Source: ZC4RG30 sp964417875 (GTDB lineage Bacteria > Pseudomonadota > Gammaproteobacteria > Steroidobacterales > Steroidobacteraceae). From it: a DNA stretch of 30,595 nucleotides. The stretch covers positions 1-30,595 of the forward strand of contig CAYQJU010000031.1 of the NCBI GenBank assembly GCA_964417875.1. Reading direction: 5' to 3'. Below the pieces are notes generated by a model, which worked only from the letters and a program-made list of their open reading frames with translations, searched no databases and was not told the origin of the DNA. Of the stretch, positions 9,003 through 17,657 are shown piece by piece; positions within the stretch are counted from its first letter, which is position 1, and each line of letters opens with the position of its first letter. Position numbers and translations under genes: made by a program.

Positions 9003-10641
9003 CAGTTGGCCGGATCCAGGTAGGCGTGCTTGAACGAGACGAAGTCCATGATGTTGTGTGGCATGCCCTTCACCGAGGGCTTCAGCAGGTGCTTGGTGAC
9101 ATAGGTATAGATGGGAATGGCAGGCATTTCCTGCATCAGGATGGTTTCGGCCCGATGGAAGCCGGCCAGGCGTTCTTCGGTGGTCTTCATCGCGGGAATG
9201 CGGCGCAGGATCAGCTCGTCGTATTCGGCGTTCGACCAGCCGGTGTTGTTGTTGCCGCCATCGGTGATCCACAGGTCGAGGAAGCTGGTCGGATCGACGT
9301 AGTCGCCGATCCAGCCGGCGCGCGCGATGGAGTAGTTCATGCTGTGCCGGGAGTCCAGGTATACCTTCCACTCCTGGTTGAGCATGCGCACGTCGATGTT
9401 CAGGTGCTGCTTCCACATCTGCTGGATGGTGACCGCGATCTTGCGATGCTGCTCGTGCGTGTTGTAGAGGATTTCCAGCGTCGGCATGCCCCGCCCGTCC
9501 GGATAGCCGGCCTCGGCCAGCAGGCGGCGCGCCTCCTCCGGGTTGAACTCGAACAGCTTCGGCGGTTCATAGCCCAGCGTGCCGGGCGGCGTCATCGTCC
9601 AGGCCGGGATGTTGACGCCACGCATGACCGTTTCGATCAGCGTGCGGCGGTCGATGGCCATGGCCAGTGCCTTGCGCACGCGCACGTCATCGAGGCCGGG
9701 CCGCGTGGTGTTGAGCTGGTAGTAATAGGTGCCCAGGTAGGTATCCATGTGCAGCTCGCCGGTCTGGCGCGCCAGGTACTGCGGGATCTTGTCGATGGGC
9801 GTTTCGTTCGTGCGGTGCAGCTGGCCGGAACGGAACATGCGCTCCTCGGTGGTGATGTTCTCGGTGGGATAGAACATCACGGCATTGAGGCGCACGGCAT
9901 CTGCATCCCAGTATTCGGGATTGCGTTCAACGCGCAGGAACTTGTTGAGCTTCCACTCCGTCAGCACGAAGGGACCATTGCCGACGAAATTGCCCGGCCG
10001 TGTCCACCCGGTGAAGCGGTCGGTGGGCGAGCCATGGCGCTCCAGCACGTGCCGGGGCACCGCGTAGAAGCTGTGGTGGTCGAGAAGCTGCAGGAAATAG
10101 GGCGTCGGAGCTCCCAGCCGCACTTCGAGCGTGCGTGCGTCGATCACCTTGACGCCCACCTGGCTGAAATCATCGATCTTTCCGCCCAGATAAGCTTCGG
10201 CGTTCTGCAGCGGAAACAGCATGTAGGCGTACTCGTTGCCGAGCGCCGGCTGCAGCGCCCGCCACCAGCTCCAGCGATAGTCCTCGGCGGTGATCGGCGT
10301 GCCATCGGACCAGCGCGCATCCGAGCGCAGATGGAAGCGATAGGTCAGCCCGTCCTCGCTGACTTCCCAGCGCTCGGCAACACCGGGCACCGGCTCGAGC
10401 GTGGCCGGATCCTTGCTCACCAGGCCTTCGAACAGCGCCTGCTGGATGCGTGACTCGGGCACGCCGGTGGTGATGTGCGGATCGATGCCCTGCGGTTCGG
10501 TGCCATTGCCGAAGTGCAGCACCCCCTCGGCATCGCCCCGGTCGACGCGACTGTCACCACCGGTACAGGCGGCCAGCAGCAGCGCGCAGGCCAGGCCCGC
10601 GGCAGCCGCGCGCAGTTTCAGCCGGAAGACCGATGCAGTGC

Positions 10642-10645
<4 letters not shown>
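9002..10645 (-). CDS. oppA: Peptide-binding lipoprotein OppA-like (SBP family 5)
   Basis: The substrate-binding component, 547 residues. A lipoprotein signal ends at LLLAAC (lipidated Cys 27), so it is probably anchored in the membrane, unlike the soluble E. coli OppA. The mature part shows family-5 hallmarks: GTEPQGIDPHITTG near the start, VAERWEVSEDGLTYRFHLR, and YYYQLNTTRPGLDDVRVRKALAMAIDR, the last very similar to E. coli OppA. This suggests oligopeptides rather than nickel or glutathione, though the specificity is inference. The start overlaps the stop of the ATPase gene (ATGA at 10642-10645), and the stop overlaps the oppB start. The binding protein is thus encoded second, after the ATPase. 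Confidence 0.94.
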
Positions 10646-12316
<1,671 letters not shown>

Positions 12317-12318
<2 letters not shown>

Positions 12319-12329
12319 TGACAGTCAAT
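12317..12329. promoter_or_regulatory. Palindrome ATTGAC-A-GTCAAT over the oppDF start
   Basis: A perfect 6-base inverted repeat around one central base. It overlaps the oppDF start codon (12316-12318) and the spacer between its ribosome site and start. A one-base loop makes an RNA hairpin unlikely, so a DNA-binding protein site is the better reading. The bound regulator is unknown. It contains TTGACA on the + strand, but no matching -10 follows. Confidence 0.4.
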
Positions 12330-12343
12330 TCCTACGGTCCCGC

Positions 12344-12365
12344 GCGTGGCGCTCGGGTGCCACGC
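12344..12365. promoter_or_regulatory. Inverted repeat GCGTGGC-N8-GCCACGC in the divergent gap
   Basis: Perfect 7-base arms (12344-12350 and 12359-12365) with an 8-base spacer. They lie in the 66-base gap between the divergent opp and xox-cytochrome operons, 19 bases before the first + strand start. It could be an operator for the + strand operon or a leader hairpin close to its ribosome site. No regulator gene lies next to it. Confidence 0.4.
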
Positions 12366-12384
12366 ATGGCGGTTGCGGGGTGCA

Positions 12385-12765
12385 ATGCATGGGATGCTGC
12401 GCCTGTCCCTCATTTCGACGCTGCTGGCGGGCACAGCCTGCTCCGGCCACGTTCCACCGGCATCCACGGAGCCGCAAAGCGAAACCAATGCGGCCGGTCG
12501 TGGCGCACGGCTGATTGCCGATCTGGGTTGTGGCGCCTGCCATCACATTCCGGGCATTCGCAACGCACGCGGCCGGCTCGGACCGCCGCTGCACGGATTC
12601 TCGCACCGCGTGGTGATTGCGGGCCGGCTGCCCAACACGCCGGCAAACCTTGCCGGCTGGATCCGCGATGCCCCCTCCATCGATCAGCTGACGGCGATGC
12701 CGGCATTCGACATCGAGCAACGGCAGGCCAGCGACATCGTGGCCTTCCTGTACACCCTTCAATGA
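12385..12765 (+). CDS. Small monohaem c-type cytochrome, probable lipoprotein
   Basis: A 126-residue periplasmic electron carrier. The haem motif is CGACH (C49, C52, H53) and the likely distal ligand is M105 (LTAMPAF). The signal region ends in LLAGTAC (Cys 19), an imperfect lipobox, so lipidation is probable rather than certain. IADLGCGACHHIPGI and LGPPLHGFSHR resemble the small cytochromes and cytochrome domains linked to caa3-type oxidases. The start at 12385 has a G-rich ribosome site (GGGG about four bases upstream); ATG 12394 and GTG 12346 are alternatives. It heads a nine-gene unit and precedes the dehydrogenase by 8 bases, so it may carry electrons from that enzyme or feed the oxidase encoded downstream. 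Confidence 0.9.
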   Translation: MHGMLRLSLISTLLAGTACSGHVPPASTEPQSETNAAGRGARLIADLGCGACHHIPGIRNARGRLGPPLHGFSHRVVIAGRLPNTPANLAGWIRDAPSIDQLTAMPAFDIEQRQASDIVAFLYTLQ

Positions 12766-12773
12766 GGACGGCG

Positions 12774-14630
12774 ATGCCAGGACGCAACGACATGAGGATG
12801 TGCGGAGTCGTCTTGGCAGCGGCACTGCTGCTTGGCGCCTGTGGTCGCGGCGACCCGCCGCGCGAAGCACTGCAGCCGGCCAGCTGGCATGAGGGCGGCG
12901 TTCCCGGCACGCCACCGCAGATCCAGCTCGTTGCACCGCTGCCGGGTGGCGAGTGGCATCTTCCAGGCGGCGACTACGCCAGCCTGCGCTTCAGCCCGCT
13001 CGACCAGATCACCACGGCCAACGTTGCCGAACTGAAGCAGGTGACGAGCCTCTCCACCGGCATCCCGCGCGGCCACGAAGGCGCGCCGCTGGTGGTGAAC
13101 AACACCATGTATGTGGTCACGCCCTACCCCAACAATGTGATGGCGATCGACCTGGTGCCCGAGGGCGGACGACTGAAATGGATGCACGAACCGCTGCCCG
13201 ATCCGCGCAGCGTCGGCATCGCCTGCTGCGATGTGGTGAATCGCGGCGCGGTATATGCAGACGGCAAGATCATCTTCAACACGCTCGATGCGCACACCAT
13301 CGCGCTGGATGCGCAAACCGGCGAGCAGATCTGGCGCACGCGGGTGGGGAACATCCAGATCGGCGAGACCGTCACCATGGCCCCGCTGGTGGTGAAGGAC
13401 AAGGTACTGGTGGGCAACTCCGGCGGCGAGCTGGGCGTGCGCGGCTGGATCCTTGCGCTCGACCTGGCCACCGGTCAGGAGATCTGGCGCGCCTACAACA
13501 CCGGCCCCGACGCAGATGTGCGCATCGGCCCGGACTTCCGTCCCTTCCATGCCAAGGACCAGGGCAGGGATCTGGGCGCGCGCAGCTGGCCAGGCGATCA
13601 ATGGCAGCTGGGCGGTTCCACCGTGTGGGGCTGGATCTCCTACGACCCACAGCTGGACCTCATCTATTACGGCACCGGCAATCCGGGAGTGTGGAACCCC
13701 GACCTTCGCCCCGGCGACAACAAGTGGGCCTCCTCGATCATCGCGCGTGACCCGGACGATGGCATGGCGCGCTGGGCCTTCCAGATCACGCCGCACGACG
13801 CCTGGGACTACGACGAGATCATGGAGAACGTGCTCGTCGACATGGAATACGAGGGTCGCATGCGCAAGCTGCTGATCCATCCCGGCCGCACCGGCTTCGT
13901 GTTCCTGATGGATCGCGAGACCGGCGAGCTGCTCTCCGCGGAGAAGTTCCAGCCGGTCAACTGGGCCGAACGCTTCGACATCGCCGAAGGCAGGCCGGTC
14001 GAGGTGCCGGAGAAGCGGCCGCGCTTCGGCGAGGTGGTGCGCAACATCTGCCCCTCCTCCACCGGCGCAAAGGAATGGAATCCCTCCTCGTTCTCGCCGC
14101 GCACCGGCCTGATCTACATTCCGGCCCACAACACCTGCATGGACTACGAGGCCATCGAGGCCAACTACATCGCGGGCACGCCCTACCTTGGCGCCAGCGT
14201 GCGCATGTTCCGCGGCCCTGGTGGTTACCAGGGCGATCTGGTGGCCTGGGACCCGGTGAACGCACGCCAGGTGTGGAGCGTGAAGGAGCGCGACCTGCCC
14301 CTTTACAGCGGTGTGCTCACCACGGCCGGGGACGTGCTGTTCTACGGCACGATGGATGGATGGTTCAAGGCGCTGGATGCGCGCACCGGCGCGGAACTGT
14401 GGCGGTTCAAGCTGCCATCGGGAATCATCGGCAATCCGATGACCTACATCGGACCGGATGGCAAGCAATACGTCGCCATCTATTCGGGTGTCGGCGGATG
14501 GATGGGCGCGGTGGCCTTTCCGGACATCTCCATTGACGACCCCTACAGTGCGCTGGGTGCCACCGGCGCCATGGCGGACATCAAGAAATACACCGCGGCG
14601 GGAGGCACCCTGCATGTTTTCGGTCTGTAG
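12774..14630 (+). CDS. xoxF: XoxF-like PQQ-dependent alcohol dehydrogenase, lipoprotein, probably lanthanide-dependent
   Basis: A 618-residue quinoprotein that should oxidise methanol or a related alcohol in the periplasm and pass electrons to cytochrome c. It aligns along its length with XoxF: RGHEGAPLVVNNTMYVVTP near the start, the vicinal disulfide C151-C152, metal ligand E219 (GNSGGELG), N303 (GTGNPGVWNP), catalytic D345, and PSGIIGNPMTYIGPDGKQY near the end. D347, two residues after D345 (WDYD), is the extra acidic ligand that marks lanthanide-dependent members; calcium-dependent MxaF has Ala there. Unusually, the signal ends in ALLLGAC (Cys 20), a lipobox. The start at 12774 has GAGGA five bases upstream; ATG 12762, overlapping the previous stop, is possible. 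No mxaI-like small-subunit gene follows. Confidence 0.93.
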   Translation: MPGRNDMRMCGVVLAAALLLGACGRGDPPREALQPASWHEGGVPGTPPQIQLVAPLPGGEWHLPGGDYASLRFSPLDQITTANVAELKQVTSLSTGIPRGHEGAPLVVNNTMYVVTPYPNNVMAIDLVPEGGRLKWMHEPLPDPRSVGIACCDVVNRGAVYADGKIIFNTLDAHTIALDAQTGEQIWRTRVGNIQIGETVTMAPLVVKDKVLVGNSGGELGVRGWILALDLATGQEIWRAYNTGPDADVRIGPDFRPFHAKDQGRDLGARSWPGDQWQLGGSTVWGWISYDPQLDLIYYGTGNPGVWNPDLRPGDNKWASSIIARDPDDGMARWAFQITPHDAWDYDEIMENVLVDMEYEGRMRKLLIHPGRTGFVFLMDRETGELLSAEKFQPVNWAERFDIAEGRPVEVPEKRPRFGEVVRNICPSSTGAKEWNPSSFSPRTGLIYIPAHNTCMDYEAIEANYIAGTPYLGASVRMFRGPGGYQGDLVAWDPVNARQVWSVKERDLPLYSGVLTTAGDVLFYGTMDGWFKALDARTGAELWRFKLPSGIIGNPMTYIGPDGKQYVAIYSGVGGWMGAVAFPDISIDDPYSALGATGAMADIKKYTAAGGTLHVFGL

Positions 14631-15471
14631 CCGCCTGGCAGCCGGCGCGGCCGCATTGCTGCTTGCCGCCTGCGATACACCCGGGGCCTCTGCACCAGAG
14701 ACGTCCGCGCGCCCCGTGCTGACCGTCTGTGCCGACCCGAACAACCTGCCATTCTCGAACCGCCAGGGCGAGGGCTTCGAGAACCGCATTGCGCAGGTCA
14801 TTGCCGACGACCTCGGCCTGCCCCTGCAATACCACTGGTGGCCCCAGCGGCGCGGATTCGCGCGCCATACGCTCGACACCGGCGCCTGCGACCTGATTGC
14901 CGGCGTGCAGGCCGGCTATGAAATGGCCCGCACCACGCAGCCCTACTATGTCTCCAGCTATGTCTTCGTGACCCGGGCAGACCTCTCGCCCGCGATCGAA
15001 TCCTTCGATGACCCGCGCTTGCGCTCGCTGCGCATCGGCATCCATGCGGTGGGCGATGACTATTCCAGCGTGCCGCCGGCGCTGGCGCTGGCCGCCCGCG
15101 GCATCGTCGGCAACCTGCATGGCTACAGCATCCACGGCAACTATGCCGAACCGGATCCGCCTGCGCGGCTGATCGAAGCGGTGACCAGCGGACAGATCGA
15201 CGTCGCCATCGCCTGGGGCCCGCTCGCCGGATTCTTCGCCGGACGTTCGCCGGTGGCCTTGCGACTGTTCCCCGTGCCGGAACCGGAAGACGCGCGCATG
15301 CCGATGCAGTTCGCGATCGCAATGGCGGTGCGCCGCGACGATGCACTGCTGCACACCCGCGTGAACGAGTCGCTGCAGCGGCGCGCGCCGCAGATCGCCG
15401 CCATCCTGCATGAATACCAGGTGCCCTTTGCCCCGCCCGGAGCACCGTTGCTGGCCGGGGCTCCGCCATGA
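14614..15471 (+). CDS. xoxJ: XoxJ/MxaJ-like periplasmic binding lipoprotein
   Basis: A 285-residue family-3 solute-binding fold of the type tied to quinoprotein dehydrogenases. The marker segments are VCADPNNLPFSNRQGEGFENRIA, YHWWPQRRGFARHTLDTGACDL and PYYVSSYVFVTRA, which match MoxJ/XoxJ rather than an amino-acid transporter. The role is thought to be activation or cofactor loading of the dehydrogenase. The signal ends in LLLAAC (Cys 20). Asp at the next position is an inner-membrane retention signal in E. coli. The start at 14614 lies inside the xoxF end (17-base overlap), with GGAGG (14601-14605) eight bases upstream. No permease or ATPase gene accompanies it, which supports a dehydrogenase role. 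Confidence 0.92.
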   Translation: MFSVCSRLAAGAAALLLAACDTPGASAPETSARPVLTVCADPNNLPFSNRQGEGFENRIAQVIADDLGLPLQYHWWPQRRGFARHTLDTGACDLIAGVQAGYEMARTTQPYYVSSYVFVTRADLSPAIESFDDPRLRSLRIGIHAVGDDYSSVPPALALAARGIVGNLHGYSIHGNYAEPDPPARLIEAVTSGQIDVAIAWGPLAGFFAGRSPVALRLFPVPEPEDARMPMQFAIAMAVRRDDALLHTRVNESLQRRAPQIAAILHEYQVPFAPPGAPLLAGAPP

Positions 15472-15950
15472 ACCCGCGCAGTCCGCCGCCAATGGCACTG
15501 ATGCTGCTGCTTGCCGGCAGCTGCCTTTCCGCCTGCGACCGCCGCGATGCCGATGATCGCGGGAACCGGCTGGCCACGGTGGGCGGACGGGATGTCATCC
15601 TCGTGGGTCCTGAGCCCGGACCGCCGCGCGAGACCGCGCAACCCCGCAATCCGCTCGGTGATGCACCCGGCACGGTACAGGACGGGCGCCGGCTGTTCGT
15701 CTCGTTCAACTGCTCCGGGTGCCATGGCGGACATGGCGGCGGAGGCATGGGACCGAGCCTGCGCGACGAACGCTGGCTTTATGGCAGCAGCGAGGCGCAG
15801 ATCTTCGACTCCATAGCCAGCGGCCGCGCCCATGGCATGCCGGCGTGGGGAACCATGCTTCCCGAATCGGAGATCTGGAAGCTCACGGCCTACATCCGCT
15901 CGCTGCGCACCGACGACGAACCGGACCGGCCGACACTGGAGGCACCATGA
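15468..15950 (+). CDS. c-type cytochrome lipoprotein, XoxG-like position
   Basis: A 160-residue monohaem cytochrome. Haem is bound at CSGCH (C82, C85, H86). M124 (HGMPAWG) or M130 would be the sixth ligand. A lipobox-like LSAC places the lipidated Cys at 23, again followed by Asp. About 50 residues of low-complexity Pro/Arg-rich sequence separate the anchor from the haem domain and could act as a tether. Its position after xoxF-xoxJ is where the dedicated electron acceptor XoxG (cytochrome cL) is usually found, but the domain is shorter and looks like a general class I cytochrome, so the symbol is withheld. The start overlaps the xoxJ stop (ATGA). Confidence 0.9.
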   Translation: MNPRSPPPMALMLLLAGSCLSACDRRDADDRGNRLATVGGRDVILVGPEPGPPRETAQPRNPLGDAPGTVQDGRRLFVSFNCSGCHGGHGGGGMGPSLRDERWLYGSSEAQIFDSIASGRAHGMPAWGTMLPESEIWKLTAYIRSLRTDDEPDRPTLEAP

Positions 15951-16720
15951 GAGCACTCAACCTCACAGTCGCGGCAGGAGCCGCCCTCGCCCTGCTTGCG
16001 GCCTGTGGTTCCGGTGACCCGGCCGGCATCACGCGCAACGGCCCACCGCTGCCAGGATCAGCGCCCCGCGGGGACTGCAGCAACCTGCCCGACAGCGACG
16101 CCCTGCGCCAGCTGCTGCGCCAGGCGCCGCAGCAGATCGAGGCCGGCGGCATGGCGGCCGGCCAGTTCGAATGGGGTGCCATCGTCGATCGGCATGGCCG
16201 CGTCTGTGCGCTGGCGGTGTCGACTGACGATCCGAGCGCCGCCTGGCCCGGCAGCCGCGCCATCGCACTGGCCAAGGCTTTCACGGCCAATGCGTTCAGT
16301 TCCGACACCTCACCGCTGTCCACCGCGCGCATGTACACGCTGGGCCAGCCAGGCCAGTCGCTGTATGGCCTGGCGCAGACCAACCCCTTCGATGCGGCCT
16401 GCATGGGCGGGCCGGATGCGGAGGCGCCGCTGGGCCGCATCTGTGGCGGCGTCGTGCCCTTCGGTGGCGGGCTGCCGCTGTATCGCGAGGACAAGCGCAT
16501 CGGCGGACTGGGTGTCAGCGGCGACACCGCCTGCGCGGACCACGAGATCGCCCGCACCATCCGCAGCCTCGCGGGGCTTGATCCATCGAAGGGTGCGAAC
16601 GTCGACGACATCCAGTACTCCAGCGTGGATGGTCCCTCCGAGTTCACGCATCCGCTGTGCCCGAACACCTGGCGCAATGGCATGAAGATCGGCGAGGCCG
16701 CGCCAGCCAGCGGCTACTGA
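15947..16720 (+). CDS. GlcG/HbpS-family (DUF336) lipoprotein
   Basis: A 257-residue protein with a lipobox LLAAC (Cys 20). The C-terminal half carries the DUF336 hallmark FGGGLPLYREDKRIGGLGVSGDTACADHEIA, preceded by the AIALAKAFTANAFSS helix. HbpS of Streptomyces, in this family, binds haem and takes part in redox sensing, and GlcG is of unknown role. Family members are often near 140 residues, so the extra N-terminal 80 residues and several Cys (near residues 44, 86, 152, 165) are notable. Start: GGAGG (15938-15942) four bases upstream, ATGA overlap with the previous stop. Within this operon it may handle haem or redox stress for the cytochromes; that is inference. Confidence 0.85.
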   Translation: MRALNLTVAAGAALALLAACGSGDPAGITRNGPPLPGSAPRGDCSNLPDSDALRQLLRQAPQQIEAGGMAAGQFEWGAIVDRHGRVCALAVSTDDPSAAWPGSRAIALAKAFTANAFSSDTSPLSTARMYTLGQPGQSLYGLAQTNPFDAACMGGPDAEAPLGRICGGVVPFGGGLPLYREDKRIGGLGVSGDTACADHEIARTIRSLAGLDPSKGANVDDIQYSSVDGPSEFTHPLCPNTWRNGMKIGEAAPASGY

Positions 16721-16724
16721 GGGC

Positions 16725-17657
16725 ATGGAGCGCTTCGGCCAGTCCACCCTGCATCCGGCCGGCGTCGAAGCCGACGCCGTAGCCGGCCTGTGGTGGATCA
16801 TGCTGGCCGGCAGTGCGCTGGTCACTGCGCTGATCATCGCGCTGGTCTTCTACGTGGTGCTGCGCGAGCCGGCGCGCCGGCGTCCGGTCAGCAGCCGGTG
16901 GATGATCGTGGCCGGCGGCGTGATCCTGCCGGTGGTGCCGCTGACCGTGCTGCTGATCTACAGCCTGGATGCGACTGCGAAACTGCGCGCGGCCGATGCG
17001 CCGGACCTCAGCATCGAGATCACCGGCCATCGCTGGTGGTGGGAGGTCCGTTATCCGGGCGAAGGGTCGGAGGCCTTCCGGACCGCCAACCACATCCACC
17101 TGCCGGTGGACGCCACCGTGCGCCTGCGGCTGGCATCCCAGGACGTGATCCACAGCTTCTGGGCGCCGAACCTTGCCGGCAAGCTCGACCTGATCCCCGG
17201 TGTGCCCACCGAGATCATCGTGCGGCCCACGCGCACCGGAATCTTCCGCGCGCAATGCGCCGAATTCTGCGGCACCCAGCACGCCAACATGGCACTGCAT
17301 GTCGAGGTGGTGACCGCGGATGAGTTCAGCGCCTGGCGCAGCCGCCAGCAGCAACCGGCGACGCCTGCCGATTCAGCGCTTTCCCGGCGCGGCGAGGCGC
17401 TGTTCCATACCTCCGGCTGCGTGCTCTGCCATGCCATCCACGGCTCGCCGGCCCATGGCCTGGTGGGCCCGGACCTCACGCGTCTCGGCGGCCGGCATGC
17501 GCTGGCGGCCGGTACCCTGCCTGCCAACCGCGCTTACCTGTCGGCGTGGATCGTCGATGCGCAGCACTTCAAGCCCGGTTCGCTGATGCCCTCGTTCACC
17601 GGCTTCAGCGGCGAGGACATCCGCGCGCTGGTCGCCTACCTGGAAGGACTGCAGTGA
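16725..17657 (+). CDS. coxB: Cytochrome c oxidase subunit II fused to cytochrome c (caa3 type)
   Basis: A 310-residue oxidase subunit. Two membrane helices (about 22-45 and 59-80) are followed by the CuA cupredoxin domain. Its copper ligands are H143 (DVIHSFW), C178, E180, C182, H186 and M189 in CAEFCGTQHANM. A C-terminal cytochrome c domain binds haem at CVLCH (C232, C235, H236) with M288 (LMPSF) as distal ligand. The subunit accepts electrons from soluble or tethered cytochromes and passes them through haem c and CuA to subunit I. All electron-transfer ligands are intact. The start lies four bases after the preceding stop. No cleavable signal peptide is obvious. Confidence 0.95.
   Translation: MERFGQSTLHPAGVEADAVAGLWWIMLAGSALVTALIIALVFYVVLREPARRRPVSSRWMIVAGGVILPVVPLTVLLIYSLDATAKLRAADAPDLSIEITGHRWWWEVRYPGEGSEAFRTANHIHLPVDATVRLRLASQDVIHSFWAPNLAGKLDLIPGVPTEIIVRPTRTGIFRAQCAEFCGTQHANMALHVEVVTADEFSAWRSRQQQPATPADSALSRRGEALFHTSGCVLCHAIHGSPAHGLVGPDLTRLGGRHALAAGTLPANRAYLSAWIVDAQHFKPGSLMPSFTGFSGEDIRALVAYLEGLQ

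Noticed and set aside
12774..14630. Calcium-dependent MxaF-type methanol dehydrogenase
   Set aside because: The Asp two residues after the catalytic Asp and the lack of an adjacent mxaI small-subunit gene favour the XoxF type.
14614..15471. Amino-acid ABC transporter binding protein
   Set aside because: The family-3 fold fits, but the VCADPNNLPFSN and WWPQRRGF segments are those of MoxJ/XoxJ proteins, and no transporter genes are nearby.
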